A stretch of 64,000 nucleotides of DNA from Leucobacter musarum subsp. musarum (GCF_001273845.1 NZ_JHBW01000087.1:372001-436000), one strand, 5' to 3'. Counted from the stretch's first letter, positions 31,267-41,230 are shown. Program-made: numbers and translations. The notes: generated from the letters alone by a model not told the origin.

Positions 31267-33078
31267 ATGGCCACTCGTTCCCGCCTCGCCCGCACGACCG
31301 TCGGTGCACTGCTGCTCGCGGCACTCGCGTTCCTCGGATGGGGACTCCCCTCGACCCCGGCCCACGCCGACGTCTCTGACTTCTCCTACCGGAGCTGGCA
31401 TGTCGATGTGCACCTCGACACGGATGCCGAGGGCCGGGCAAGCGCTCACATCACGGAGACGCTCATCGCCGAGTTCCCCGATGTCGATCAGAATCGCGGC
31501 ATCGTCCGCGGCCTCCCCGAAAAGTACGAGGGCGTCGATACCAATCCGTCGAATTTCACCGTCACCGATACCCGAGGCGATGCGGTGCCGTTTGACATCG
31601 AGGAAGACGATGGGTTCATCGCGGTACTCACCGGCACCGATGAGTACGTGCACGGCGAGCAGACCTACGTGATCTCATACACGCTGCGCGATGTCGTGCT
31701 CGCGCGCGCGGACGGCGACGCAGACGAGTTCTTCTGGGACCTGATGGACTTCGAGCACCTGCAGCCCGTGGCATCGTTCAGCGCCACAGTCAACTTCTCA
31801 GATGCACTGGCGGATCACCTCAACGGCAATACGCGCTGTCTTGCGGGTGCTGCCGGCTCGACCGACACCTGCGCGATGACGCGGGCGGGCACGTCATTCG
31901 AGATAGCGCCGCTCGCCCTTGCCCCTCGGCAGGGACTCAGCGTGGCGATCGGGCTTGTTGCCGGTACCGTCGCTCAGCCAGCCGCTCGGCTGCCGAACTT
32001 CACACTCGACACGTTGCCGTTCATCGTCGGCGGCGCGGCTCTCGCCGCGGCAGGTGCGGGCGTCGGGTCTGCACTCTCCACGCGTCGGAAGCGCGCTCAC
32101 GGGCGGGGCACCATCGTCGCACAGTACGACGTGCCCGATTCACTCCCGCCGCTCATCGCCGGCCCCCTCGTCGGGGCGTCGGAGAAGGCGGCCTCCGCCC
32201 AGCTCGTGCACCTCGCGGTGCGCGGAGCGATCCGCATTGAAGATGGCGAGACAGAACACGGCTTCTTCGGCGACAAGCCCGGCCAGCCCGTGCTCCGCCT
32301 CATCGACCCATCACGGGCCGCCGATCCGCTGGATGTCGCAGCGCTGCGCGAGCTCTTTCCGTCAGGGACACCGGGCGAGGCGTTTTCGGTACCGAAGCGC
32401 GACGAGAAGTTCGGCAAGCGCATGGCGGCGCTGCAGTCGGCGGGCACCACCGCAGCGACGGATCGCGGGTACTGGGAACGCATCGTGAGTCGTCCCGCCC
32501 GGCGCTGGGGGTGGATCTCCCTGGCGTGCGTCGCGGTGCTCGCCGTGCTCACGTTCCTCGCGCTGGCGCAGCGCAACAACGGACTCGCGGTCGCGTTCAT
32601 CGCGATGGGGCTGTTCGCTGCGGTTCTCGCGATCGGGTCGATCGTGAAGCAGCGCGTGAGCACACCAACGGGCGCGGAGGCTCGTGAATACCTCGAGGGC
32701 GTCCGCGAGTTCATCCGCGTCGCGGAGGCCGATCGCCTGCGGATGCTGCAGTCGCACACGGGTGCGGAGCGTGCAGCGGATGGAACTGTGCACGTCGTGC
32801 ACCTGTACGAACGTCTGCTCCCCTATGCCATGCTGTTCGGCCTGGAGAAAGAATGGACGCGCGTGCTCCAAGTCGCCTATCAGGAACACGCTGCGTCCGT
32901 GCCACTGTGGTACCCAGCGGTCGGGCTCGCGGGGATCGAACACGCGACGAGCACGATCTCGCAATTCACGCAGTCACTGCATTCATCCGTGAGCTACACC
33001 TCGAGCAGCTCTGGCGGATCGACCGGCGGTGGGTTCGCCGGAGGCGGCGGGGGCGGAGGCTTCTCCGGTGGACGGTGA
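31267..33078 (+). CDS. DUF2207 membrane protein with Gly-rich tail
   Basis: A 603-residue exported membrane protein. A signal peptide ends near AHAD (cleavage after about residue 34). An extracellular domain of the DUF2207 type (SYRSWHVDVHLDTDAEGRASAHITETLIAEF, RGIVRGLP) is followed by a span at about 255-275, a cytoplasmic domain, two spans near 415-460, and a glycine-serine tail (SSSSGGSTGGGFAGGGGGGG). Function of the family is unknown. The first 34 residues and the DUF2207 pattern support the ATG at 31267. It is divergent from leuA. Confidence 0.85.
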   Translation: MATRSRLARTTVGALLLAALAFLGWGLPSTPAHADVSDFSYRSWHVDVHLDTDAEGRASAHITETLIAEFPDVDQNRGIVRGLPEKYEGVDTNPSNFTVTDTRGDAVPFDIEEDDGFIAVLTGTDEYVHGEQTYVISYTLRDVVLARADGDADEFFWDLMDFEHLQPVASFSATVNFSDALADHLNGNTRCLAGAAGSTDTCAMTRAGTSFEIAPLALAPRQGLSVAIGLVAGTVAQPAARLPNFTLDTLPFIVGGAALAAAGAGVGSALSTRRKRAHGRGTIVAQYDVPDSLPPLIAGPLVGASEKAASAQLVHLAVRGAIRIEDGETEHGFFGDKPGQPVLRLIDPSRAADPLDVAALRELFPSGTPGEAFSVPKRDEKFGKRMAALQSAGTTAATDRGYWERIVSRPARRWGWISLACVAVLAVLTFLALAQRNNGLAVAFIAMGLFAAVLAIGSIVKQRVSTPTGAEAREYLEGVREFIRVAEADRLRMLQSHTGAERAADGTVHVVHLYERLLPYAMLFGLEKEWTRVLQVAYQEHAASVPLWYPAVGLAGIEHATSTISQFTQSLHSSVSYTSSSSGGSTGGGFAGGGGGGGFSGGR

Positions 33079-33104
33079 TCGGCCCGCACCCTCGCCCCGA
33101 CCGT

Positions 33105-33473
33105 TCAGCTGCGTCGGTACTTCGCGTCACCAAACCCGATGATGAGGTAGCCGATGAACGCGAACAGCCAGAGCAGGAAGAACGAGAACGCGCCCCCCTT
33201 GCCAAAGCGTTCACCGAGACGGATCGCCACGAAGATGCCGAAGATGATGTTCACAATCGGAATCAGGTAGAGCAGCCCCATCCACGCGGAGTACCCGGCT
33301 ACCTTCACCAGGATGAAGACATTGACGATCGGGATGATCGCCAGAATTCCGGGATATCCCGCCTTCGAGAACACGCGCCAGAGCGCGATCGCGATGACAA
33401 TGTACCAGGCGATGCCGACGATGCCGTAGCTCTGGAACAACGTGGTGATCTGCGTCTCGTCCGTGATATCCAT
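33105..33473 (-). CDS. DUF5684 small membrane protein
   Basis: A 122-residue protein with four predicted membrane segments (about 12-30, 36-54, 62-82 and 95-113). The stretches FSKAGYPGILAIIPIVNVFILVKV and LLYLIPIVNIIFGIF mark the DUF5684 family, whose role is unknown. I chose the ATG at 33473 because it begins directly before the first span; 13 extra codons are open upstream. It lies 51 bases after the era stop and is probably part of that unit. Confidence 0.78.
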   Translation of the reverse strand: MDITDETQITTLFQSYGIVGIAWYIVIAIALWRVFSKAGYPGILAIIPIVNVFILVKVAGYSAWMGLLYLIPIVNIIFGIFVAIRLGERFGKGGAFSFFLLWLFAFIGYLIIGFGDAKYRRS

Positions 33474-33524
33474 GGCGACCCCTTCGATGCGCTGGCACCC
33501 CTGCAGCGCCACCTACGCGAGAGC

Positions 33525-34448
33525 TTAGTTGAAACCGAGCTTTCCCAGTGCTTTGGGATCGCGCTGCCACTCCTTCAGTACCTTGACCCGCAGCGACAGG
33601 TAAATACGCCGGCCGAGCAGCGCTTCGATCTCCTTGCGTGCTCTCTCGCCCACGTCGCGGAGGCGCGACCCGCGGTGTCCGATGATGATGCCCTTCTGGC
33701 TATCGCGCTCCACGTACAGGTTTGCGTAGATCTCCAGAAGTCCGTCTTCGCGCTCTTCGCGGTCTTCGACGGTCGCTGCCAGCGAGTGCGGCAGCTCGTC
33801 GCGCACGCCCTCGAGCGCCGCCTCGCGAATCAGCTCGGCGATACGGTCGTCTTCTCCTTCGTCGGTCGTCTGCTCTTCCTCGTACAGCGGAGGCGACACC
33901 GGCATGAGTTCGAGCAGCACGTCGGTCAACACGTCGAGCTGATCATTCGTCACTGACGAGATCGGCACCACCGCGTCCCATTCGCGGAGCTCACCGAGGC
34001 GCGTGAGCTGATCGATGATCTCGCCGTTCGACGCCTCGTCGACTTTGGTGAGTACGGCGACTTTCTTCGCACGGGGGAAATCGTTGAGGCGATCATTGAT
34101 GAACTTGTCGCCGGGGCCGAGCTTCTCGGTTGCGGGGACGCAGAACCCGATGACGTCGACATCGCCGAGTGTCGCTTCGACCAGCGCGTTCAGACGCTCA
34201 CCGAGCAGGGTGCGCGGACGGTGAATCCCCGGAGTGTCCACGATGATGAGCTGGCCATGCGCGTGATGCGCAATACCTCGGATCGCCCGCCGCGTCGTTT
34301 GCGGCTTCGGGCTCGTGATGGCGATCTTCTCCCCGACGAGGGCATTGGTCAGCGTCGATTTTCCGACGTTCGGGCGCCCCACGAACGAGACGAATCCTGC
34401 CCGGAACTCCGGCGAATCCACCGTGGTCTCCTCTGGCTGCTCGGTCAT
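33525..34448 (-). CDS. era: GTPase Era
   Basis: Era binds 16S rRNA near its 3' end in 30S maturation. The 307 residues show the G1 motif GRPNVGKS (24-31), G3 DTPGIHRP, G4 TKVD and the C-terminal KH domain with KGIIIGHRGSRLRDVGERARKEIE. Length is normal. It overlaps the CNNM gene start-stop (ATGA) and follows ybeY in the same operon, a grouping of 16S maturation functions. Confidence 0.97.
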   Translation of the reverse strand: MTEQPEETTVDSPEFRAGFVSFVGRPNVGKSTLTNALVGEKIAITSPKPQTTRRAIRGIAHHAHGQLIIVDTPGIHRPRTLLGERLNALVEATLGDVDVIGFCVPATEKLGPGDKFINDRLNDFPRAKKVAVLTKVDEASNGEIIDQLTRLGELREWDAVVPISSVTNDQLDVLTDVLLELMPVSPPLYEEEQTTDEGEDDRIAELIREAALEGVRDELPHSLAATVEDREEREDGLLEIYANLYVERDSQKGIIIGHRGSRLRDVGERARKEIEALLGRRIYLSLRVKVLKEWQRDPKALGKLGFN

Positions 34449-35734
34449 AGTTCTTCCTCTCCGTCGACCTGCCCGACCCAGCGCGCTTCGACAGTGCGCA
34501 ACCGCTGTCTCCGTCTTTCCGTGTCGGCGGCCGTGAGCTCAATTCCTGCAATAGTGACGGTATCGCCGCGCTCAGGCAAGCGACCCAGGGTTTTCGCAAC
34601 CAATCCGCCGACGGTCTCGACCTCGTCGTCCTCCAGTTCGATGCCGAAGAGCTCACCGAGTTCGTCGACCGATAGGCGCGCTGCGACGAGGAATGAGCCG
34701 TCGTCGCGAGTGATGATCTCGGGAACATCTCGATCATGCTCGTCCGAGATGTCGCCGAGCAGTTCCTCAATCAGGTCTTCCAGGGTGACGAGCCCGGAGA
34801 TGCCGCCGTACTCATCGACGGTGAGCGCAAGATGATTGGACTCCTGTTGCATCTGCCGCAGCAGCCGGTCGGCGCGCTGCACTTCGGGCACGAAGATCGC
34901 GGGTTTCGTGATGCGTGTGATTGGAGCCTGCTCGGCTTCTTCGGGCCGGCGGAGCATGAACCCGCTCGCATCTCGGAGATAAGCGATGCCGACCACGTCA
35001 TCGACGTCGCCGTCGATGACCGGCACGCGCGAATGCCGCGCCGCGAGCAGCTGCTCGAGAGCTTCACGAACGGTCTGATCCGCATCGACCGTCACCATGT
35101 CGATACGGGGCACCATCACCTCGCGCACCAACGTGTCGCCGAATTCGACGAGCGAGTGAATGTAATCGCGATCGTCGTCTTCGAGCACGGCCTGCTCAGC
35201 GGCCTGATCGACCATCGAGAGCAGCTGCTGCTCGTCGCGAATGCGCCGATTCGTGCCGCGCCCGGGAGTCACTCGATCACCGAAGTGCACGAGACCCGTG
35301 GCGATCGGGCCGAGAATGACGCGCAGTCCGCGCAGCAATGGGGCCGCGAAACGAATGACGGCGTCGGGGTGGTGCGATCCCACCGTGCGCGGGCTCGACC
35401 CCACCAGTACGAAGGTCACCGCGGTCATAACCAGGGTGGCGAGCACCAGCTCAAGCCACAGCTGCTCAAGCGAGTATGCGAGCACCAGTGTGATGAGCAC
35501 GGCCGACAGTGTTTCGGCGAACACGCGCGCGAATCCGAGCGCATTCGCATGTCGCGCCTCGTCTTCCGCGATCGCACGAATCGCAGCGCCGGTGCGCGGT
35601 GATTCTTCGGCAAGCGCGAGCAGTTCGGCCTTGGAACGCACCCCGAGCGCGGCGTCAGTCGCAGCGAGCAGACCGCCGACTGCCAGCAGCACCGCCGCAG
35701 CTGCGAGAAAGAGCAGTGCGAGCGGCAGACTCAT
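34445..35734 (-). CDS. CNNM/CorC-type membrane transporter with CBS domains
   Basis: A 429-residue hemolysin-family (CNNM/HlyC/CorC) protein: N-terminal DUF21 membrane part with about four spans (residues 1-150), a CBS pair (DTLVREVMVPRIDMVTVDADQTVREAL, SRVPVIDGDVDDVVGIAYLRD, LTVDEYGGISGLVTLEDLIEELLGDI) and the C-terminal CorC_HlyC domain. Family members have been linked to magnesium or cobalt transport. The old name hemolysin is misleading. It lies between ybeY and era, with overlaps at both ends. Confidence 0.93.
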   Translation of the reverse strand: MSLPLALLFLAAAAVLLAVGGLLAATDAALGVRSKAELLALAEESPRTGAAIRAIAEDEARHANALGFARVFAETLSAVLITLVLAYSLEQLWLELVLATLVMTAVTFVLVGSSPRTVGSHHPDAVIRFAAPLLRGLRVILGPIATGLVHFGDRVTPGRGTNRRIRDEQQLLSMVDQAAEQAVLEDDDRDYIHSLVEFGDTLVREVMVPRIDMVTVDADQTVREALEQLLAARHSRVPVIDGDVDDVVGIAYLRDASGFMLRRPEEAEQAPITRITKPAIFVPEVQRADRLLRQMQQESNHLALTVDEYGGISGLVTLEDLIEELLGDISDEHDRDVPEIITRDDGSFLVAARLSVDELGELFGIELEDDEVETVGGLVAKTLGRLPERGDTVTIAGIELTAADTERRRQRLRTVEARWVGQVDGEEEL

Positions 35735-36192
35735 CGAGAGCGCTCGTGCATGGCGAAGGAGAGCAGCAGATCGCGCTGCAGCCCGAACATCTCCGCCTCC
35801 TCCTCCGGGTTCGCATGGTCGAACCCGAGCAGGTGCAGCATGCCGTGGGTGAGCAGCACGGAGATCTCCTGGGGCAGATCATGCCCCGCCGCGTCTGCCT
35901 GCGCCTCGGCAACCTGCGGGCAGATCACGATGTCTCCGAGGAGGCCGGCGGGAGTCTGCGCGTCGGACCGCCCCGGGCGAAGCTCGTCCATGGGGAAGCT
36001 GAGCACGTCGGTCGGCCCCGGCTCGTCCATCCATTGCACGTGCAGGCGCTCGATGGACCCCTCGTCGACGAGCATGACGCCCACCTCGGTATCGGGGTGC
36101 ACGTGCAGGGACTCGAGCACGAATGCGGCAAGGCGCTGCATGCGCCCGACCTCGACGTCGATCCCTGACTCGTTATTGATCTCGACGCTCAC
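35731..36192 (-). CDS. ybeY: Endoribonuclease YbeY
   Basis: YbeY helps mature the 3' end of 16S rRNA. The 153 residues carry the zinc motif HGMLHLLGFDH with histidines at 116, 120 and 126, and the preceding TDVLSFPMDE segment. The start is a GTG that overlaps the phoH stop, and the stop overlaps the CNNM start. It belongs to the HIT-phoH-ybeY-CNNM-era run. Confidence 0.97.
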   Translation of the reverse strand: MSVEINNESGIDVEVGRMQRLAAFVLESLHVHPDTEVGVMLVDEGSIERLHVQWMDEPGPTDVLSFPMDELRPGRSDAQTPAGLLGDIVICPQVAEAQADAAGHDLPQEISVLLTHGMLHLLGFDHANPEEEAEMFGLQRDLLLSFAMHERSR

Positions 36193-37181
36193 TGGGCGCC
36201 TCCGTTCTGGTGCTGCTGGGCCGACTGATCGTATGCGCTGTAGGCGTCGACGATGCGACTGACGAGATTGTGCCGCACGATGTCGTCAGAGCCGAGTTCG
36301 GCGAAGTGGATGTCTTCGACTCCGCGGAGAATGCGGTTGACGACGCGCAAACCGCTCGCCGCGATCGGCAGGTCGACCTGCGTGACGTCGCCCGTGACCA
36401 CCATCTTCGAGCCGTAGCCGAGACGCGTCAAGAACATCTTCATCTGCTCGGGGGTCGTGTTCTGCGCCTCATCGAGAATGACGAAGGACTCGTTGAGCGT
36501 GCGGCCGCGCATGTAGGCGAGCGGCGCCACCTCGATCGTGCCGCTCGCGAGGAGCTTGGGCACCACGTCGGCATCCATCATTGAACCGATCGCATCGAAA
36601 AGCGGCCGGAGATACGGGTCAATCTTGTCTTCGAGCGTGCCTGGGAGATACCCCAAACGCTCACCGGCTTCGACTGCGGGTCGCGTCAGAATGATCTTCG
36701 CGACCTCGCGGCGCTGCAGCGCCTGCACGGCCTTCGCCATGGCGAGGTAGGTCTTCCCCGTTCCGGCAGGCCCGATGCCGAACACGATGGTGTGCTGATC
36801 GATGGCGTCGACGTAAGCGCGCTGCCCACGGGTCTGGGCGCGCACGGCATGCCCGCGCACCGACAGAATCGGTTCGCTGAGCACCTGCGCAGCCGTCGGC
36901 CCCTGACCGTCGTGCACCATGCGTGTCACCTCCTGCACGTCGCGGCGCGACACCGCACCACTGCGACGTGCCAATTCGAGTATTTCGTTGACGACTTGCT
37001 CGGCGGCACGCACCGCGCCAGACGGCCCGTGCAGCGTGAGCACCTGGTCGCGCGCATGGAATCGCACATCGGGGTGCTGCGCCTCCAAGTCAGAGATCAG
37101 CTGGTCGCGATGCCCGAGGAACGACGCGAGGTCGACTCCGGCGAGCAGGATGGTGCGCTGCAGCTCAGGATCAGGCGTCAC
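36189..37181 (-). CDS. phoH: PhoH family ATPase
   Basis: A 330-residue PhoH-like protein with a short KH-like N-terminal part and the ATPase domain: Walker A GIGPAGTGKT (GPAGTGKT at 137-144), LTRPAVEAGERLGYLPG, Walker B FVILDEAQNTTPEQM and the RHNLVSRIVDAY end. The family is often paired with ybeY and is thought to act in RNA metabolism. I chose the GTG at 37181, with gaggagcg upstream and an 11-base overlap with the HIT gene; upstream open frame without likeness was left out. Confidence 0.95.
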   Translation of the reverse strand: MTPDPELQRTILLAGVDLASFLGHRDQLISDLEAQHPDVRFHARDQVLTLHGPSGAVRAAEQVVNEILELARRSGAVSRRDVQEVTRMVHDGQGPTAAQVLSEPILSVRGHAVRAQTRGQRAYVDAIDQHTIVFGIGPAGTGKTYLAMAKAVQALQRREVAKIILTRPAVEAGERLGYLPGTLEDKIDPYLRPLFDAIGSMMDADVVPKLLASGTIEVAPLAYMRGRTLNESFVILDEAQNTTPEQMKMFLTRLGYGSKMVVTGDVTQVDLPIAASGLRVVNRILRGVEDIHFAELGSDDIVRHNLVSRIVDAYSAYDQSAQQHQNGGAQ

Positions 37182-37521
37182 CGAGTGAACGCTCCTCGAG
37201 GTCGCCCGCGAGCACGTGCGCGTGGACGTGGAACACGGTCTGACCCGCGGTCGCACCGTTGTTGAAGATGAGGCGGAACTCACCGTTGGCGCGCTCGTCG
37301 GCGAGCCGCTTCGCGACCGCGACCATCTCCGCGAGGGTTTCGGGCTCGGCCGCCGCGAGCTCCACAACATTCTCGTACGCCGTGGTCTTCGGGATCACGA
37401 GAATGTGTACCGGTGCCTGCGGGTTGATGTCGGGGAACGCGATGACGCGCGCGGTCTCCGCGAGGATCTCGACCGGGATCTCGCCGGACACGATCTTACC
37501 GAACACGGTGTCTACTGCCAT
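37171..37521 (-). CDS. HIT (histidine triad) family protein
   Basis: A 116-residue nucleotide-binding protein of the HIT family, hydrolases of nucleoside phosphoramidates and similar compounds. The triad is HVHAHVL (H98, H100, H102) and VFGKIVSGEIPVEILAET is the typical start. The ATG at 37521 lies 9 bases from the stop of the response regulator gene upstream on the same strand. It heads the phoH-ybeY-CNNM-era run. Confidence 0.95.
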   Translation of the reverse strand: MAVDTVFGKIVSGEIPVEILAETARVIAFPDINPQAPVHILVIPKTTAYENVVELAAAEPETLAEMVAVAKRLADERANGEFRLIFNNGATAGQTVFHVHAHVLAGDLEERSLGDA

Positions 37522-37530
37522 GCGTCCAGT

Positions 37531-38271
37531 CTAGACGCTGCCGGGAGGCGCCGCCCCGTCGTGCCAGCGGTACTCGACCTGCGGTCGGCCGCGCGCGCCG
37601 TAGCGTGGCTCGCGCACCAGGCGGTCGGCGTCTGCGAGGTACTCCAGATAGCGTCGGCTCACCTCGCGCGAGATTCCGAGCCCGGCGGCGACTTCACTCG
37701 CCGTGCTCGGGCCGCGATCGCGCACCACACGGGTGACCGACTCGAGGGTGGCCGCGGCGATCCCCTTCGGCAGGGTGCTCACGGGCGTGGTTCGCAGCGA
37801 TGCGAGCATCGCATCGACTTCGTGCTGTGTTGCGTCGCCGGTGGTCTGATGCGACCTGCGGTGGTACTCCCGGAACGCTTCGATTCGCTCGCGGAACATC
37901 GCGAACGTGTAGGGCTTGATCAAATACTGCACCGCCCCCAGTGCCACCATCTCGCGCACCACGTCGACGTCACGCACACCGCTCACCGCGATGACGTCGG
38001 TGCGCACGCCGCGTGCGCGTGCGTGCCGCAGCACCTCGAGGCCCGTCCCATCCGGCATCGTCACATCGAGCAGCACGAGGTCGGCGGCCAGTGCGGGGTC
38101 GGTGACGGCGCGCGCCGCCGAACGCGCATCGCGGCACTCGGCCGCCACCGTGAACCCACCCACGCGCTGCAGATGGGCGCGGTGCAGTTCGAGCGTGAGG
38201 GGATCGTCATCGACGAGGATGACGCGGATGGCGGCAGATGATCCGGAAGTTTCGGAAGCGATATGTGTCAC
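37531..38271 (-). CDS. CitB/DctR-type response regulator
   Basis: A 246-residue regulator. The receiver domain has acidic residues D21-D23, phosphoacceptor D69 (VLLDVTMPDGTG) and K119. The C-terminal half carries a winged-helix-like motif with STASEVAAGLGISREVSRRYLEYLADADRLVREPRYGARGRPQVEYRW, as in the CitB/DcuR/DctR branch. With the adjacent histidine kinase and the nearby dicarboxylate carrier, it likely controls dicarboxylate uptake. Its start overlaps the kinase stop by ATGA. Confidence 0.93.
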   Translation of the reverse strand: MTHIASETSGSSAAIRVILVDDDPLTLELHRAHLQRVGGFTVAAECRDARSAARAVTDPALAADLVLLDVTMPDGTGLEVLRHARARGVRTDVIAVSGVRDVDVVREMVALGAVQYLIKPYTFAMFRERIEAFREYHRRSHQTTGDATQHEVDAMLASLRTTPVSTLPKGIAAATLESVTRVVRDRGPSTASEVAAGLGISREVSRRYLEYLADADRLVREPRYGARGRPQVEYRWHDGAAPPGSV

Positions 38272-39632
38272 GGCGCCACCTCAGCGGACACGGTCGGAAC
38301 GTTGCTGGCGGGCACGACCGCGGTGAACCGCGTCGGCGCGCTCGACACTGCCACGTCTCCCCCAACGTTCGTGACGAGTCGGGACACGAGCGCGAGCCCG
38401 ACCCCGCGTTCCTCCGGAACCGCACCCATCGCGGTCGTCTTGGTCGAGACGCCCCAGTCGAACACGCGCTCGAGCAGCGCCGGATCGATGCCGTCGCCCG
38501 AATCCGAGACGGTCACGCGCAGCCCGCCCTCCATCGTCCACACGATTTCGAGACAGACGCTCCTCGGCCGCGCCGCGCCGGACGCGGCAGCGTCGATGGC
38601 GTTGTCAAGAAGATTGCCGATGACGGTGACCAGGTCCATGGTTGACAGCGCGATCGTTTCCACGAGCTGTGCGTCTCCGGGCGCGAGGTCGATGTCGGCG
38701 TCGAGTTCCACGCCGCGTTCGGCCGCCTGCGCTGTCTTGCCCAGGATCAGCGCGCTCACGATCGGGTCGAGCGCGGCCGGCGCGGTCACACGATCGACGA
38801 GCTCCTGACTGCGCCGCGACGTGTCGGCAAGCATCTCGATCGCGTCAGAGGTACGACCGAGTTCGAGCAGCGCGATCGCGGTGTGCAATCGGTTGGCGTG
38901 CTCGTGGGTCTGAGCGCGCAGCGACTCGCTCAGCGTGCGGAGCGACTCGTGCGAGACGAGCGCCTCGTGCACCGCCGACGCAGACAGGTCGCCCGTGATG
39001 CGCCGCGTCGCCAGCCGTCCGAGTAACGCGGCGAGCACTCCTAGTGCGACGAACACGGCACTCACCCCGAACACGAGCGGCAGATCCTGCACGATCTCAC
39101 CGCCGATCGACTCGACGGTGATGCCGACCGACACCCAGCCCAGCACACGGTCGGGAGCCGTCGAATCGCCCACCGAGACCACGGGGGCGATCGTGCGCAC
39201 GGAGGGGCCCAGCGTGCCGGTCCATCGTTCGGAGAGCACCGTGGGGGTGGCGGGGATCGTGCCGCGATAGTGCTGGCCGATCTCGCTCGCGTCCGGGTGC
39301 GTGAACCGGATGCCCTGCGCGTCCATCACCGTGACATAGCTCACGCCGGCCTCACGGCTCAGACGCGAGACCAGCGCGCGGAGCTCCTCGGCGGGTTCCG
39401 AATCGATCCCCTCGCCCAAAGCCGTGGCGGTCGTGGGAGATGCGGCGAGAGCGAGCGAGAGCGCGTGCGTCGTGCGCTCGGCCTCGCCGTACTCCGCGCG
39501 GCGGCTGTCCCAGACCAGGAGCGCCGTAACCGCGACCGTGACGACGAGCACGGCGGCGGAGAGCACAAGGAACACCCGGGACGTCGCGCTGCGCGCCGTT
39601 CGCGGTACCGCCTTCGCTGCCATGCGGAACAT
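38268..39632 (-). CDS. CitA/DcuS-type sensor histidine kinase
   Basis: A 454-residue membrane kinase. Two spans (about 20-42 and 186-206) flank an extracellular sensor domain of about 140 residues, like CitA/DcuS carboxylate sensors. The phosphoacceptor region is THEHANRLHTAIALLELG, and the ATP site has NLLDNAIDAA, DSGDGI and GVGLALVSRLV. The usual cytoplasmic PAS domain looks short or absent. The ATG at 39632 was taken; a second ATG lies three codons later. It precedes the response regulator and faces dctA. Confidence 0.92.
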   Translation of the reverse strand: MFRMAAKAVPRTARSATSRVFLVLSAAVLVVTVAVTALLVWDSRRAEYGEAERTTHALSLALAASPTTATALGEGIDSEPAEELRALVSRLSREAGVSYVTVMDAQGIRFTHPDASEIGQHYRGTIPATPTVLSERWTGTLGPSVRTIAPVVSVGDSTAPDRVLGWVSVGITVESIGGEIVQDLPLVFGVSAVFVALGVLAALLGRLATRRITGDLSASAVHEALVSHESLRTLSESLRAQTHEHANRLHTAIALLELGRTSDAIEMLADTSRRSQELVDRVTAPAALDPIVSALILGKTAQAAERGVELDADIDLAPGDAQLVETIALSTMDLVTVIGNLLDNAIDAAASGAARPRSVCLEIVWTMEGGLRVTVSDSGDGIDPALLERVFDWGVSTKTTAMGAVPEERGVGLALVSRLVTNVGGDVAVSSAPTRFTAVVPASNVPTVSAEVAP

Positions 39633-39807
39633 TGTGGCACGGACCAGGCCCGGCTCGAACGCTCCAATCGCACCCCGCCGGGGTCCGATAAGCCCGAAAT
39701 GCGCTCGTCATCTTCGCGCCGCTTAGCGTGTTGAACGCGACGGCACCGAGCGCTTCTCGATCACCGCCGCATTGCACATGGACAACGGCGTTCTCAGGAG
39801 GAACTTC

Positions 39808-41223
39808 ATGGTCATCCCGGCCCCCGCGCGGCATTCCCGCTCGAACGAAGCACACGACCCACGCCCGGCCCGGCGGCGTCGGTGGGACAAGCACACCTGG
39901 CTGTACGTCTCCGTGATCATCGCAGTCGTGCTCGGCGCCGCGGTCGGCTTGGTGGCACCCGACTTCGCCGTTGCCCTTGAGCCGCTCGGCAAGGCCTTCG
40001 TCGGTCTCATCAAGATGATGATCGCACCGATCATCTTCTGCACGATCGTGATCGGCGTCGGGTCGATCGCGAAGGCGGCGACGGTCGGCAAGATCGGCGG
40101 CCTCGCCCTGGTCTACTTCATGGCCATGTCGACTCTTGCACTCGCCATCGGGTTGGTCGTCGGCAACGTCATCCACCCCGGCGCCGGCCTCGACATGCAG
40201 GGCGCCGAGTACGCCACCGAAGGCGCTGCAAGCGGCACGCACGAGTTCTTGCTCGGCATCATCCCGACAACCTTCTTCTCCGCCTTCACCGGCGAGAGTG
40301 TGCTGCAGGTGCTCTTCATCGCACTGTTGGCAGGCTTCGCGCTGCAAGGGCTCGGCGAGCGCGGCGCACCGATCATGGCGGGCATCAAGCACCTGCAGGC
40401 GCTGGTCTTCCGCATTCTCAGCATGATCCTGTGGATCGCGCCCGTCGGCGCCTTCGGGGCAATCGCAGCCGTGGTCGGCAAGACCGGCATCGCCGCGATC
40501 TGGAGCCTCGGCGTACTGATGATTGCGTTCTATCTCACCTGCATCGTGTTCATCGTCGGGGTGCTCGGCACGCTGCTCTACGCCGTCACCCGCGTCAACA
40601 TCTTCAGCCTCATGAAGTACCTCGGCCGCGAGTACCTGCTGATCGTCGGCACGTCGTCATCGGAGTCGGCGCTCCCCCGCCTCATCGCCAAGATGGAGCA
40701 CGTCGGGGTCTCGAAGCCCGTCGTCGGCATCACGGTGCCGACCGGCTACTCCTTCAACCTCGACGGCACCGCGATCTACCTCACCATGGCGTCGCTCTTC
40801 ATCGCGACGGGCATGGGCGACCCCATGAATTTGAGCGAGCAGATCGGCCTCCTCGTCTTCATGATCATCGCATCGAAAGGTGCCGCCGGAGTCACCGGTG
40901 CGGGTCTCGCGACGCTCGCGGGTGGGCTGCAGGCCTACCGCCCCGAACTCGTCGACGGCGTCGGCGTGATCGTCGGCATCGACCGTTTCATGTCGGAGGG
41001 CCGCGCGCTGACCAACTTCACCGGCAACGCGGTGGCAACGCTGCTCATCGGGTCGTGGACGCGGCAGATCGACTCCGAGCGGGTGCGTCGCGTGCTCAGC
41101 GGCGCGCTCCCGTTCGACGAATCGATGCTCGCCGGCGACGGGCACGGCGCCGCGAACACGACATCGACCGCGCCGCAGCCGCAGCGTGCCGTCGCCGAAC
41201 GGGTTCCCGCCGAGGTGAACTGA
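39808..41223 (+). CDS. dctA: C4-dicarboxylate/proton symporter DctA
   Basis: A 471-residue carrier of the DAACS family for succinate, fumarate, malate and related acids. Signatures present: GTSSSESALPRLIAKME, GYSFNLDGTAIYLTMASLFIA, ASKGAAGVTGAGL and NFTGNAVATLL, with about eight membrane segments and two re-entrant loops. The ATG at 39808 has the strong site aggagg; an upstream in-frame ATG at 39772 has none. It lies opposite the two-component genes, which presumably regulate it. Confidence 0.95.
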   Translation: MVIPAPARHSRSNEAHDPRPARRRRWDKHTWLYVSVIIAVVLGAAVGLVAPDFAVALEPLGKAFVGLIKMMIAPIIFCTIVIGVGSIAKAATVGKIGGLALVYFMAMSTLALAIGLVVGNVIHPGAGLDMQGAEYATEGAASGTHEFLLGIIPTTFFSAFTGESVLQVLFIALLAGFALQGLGERGAPIMAGIKHLQALVFRILSMILWIAPVGAFGAIAAVVGKTGIAAIWSLGVLMIAFYLTCIVFIVGVLGTLLYAVTRVNIFSLMKYLGREYLLIVGTSSSESALPRLIAKMEHVGVSKPVVGITVPTGYSFNLDGTAIYLTMASLFIATGMGDPMNLSEQIGLLVFMIIASKGAAGVTGAGLATLAGGLQAYRPELVDGVGVIVGIDRFMSEGRALTNFTGNAVATLLIGSWTRQIDSERVRRVLSGALPFDESMLAGDGHGAANTTSTAPQPQRAVAERVPAEVN

Positions 41224-41230
41224 GCGTACT

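Noticed and set aside
33079..33104. Terminator between the DUF2207 and DUF5684 genes
   Set aside because: No inverted repeat of useful length could be found in this short convergent gap.
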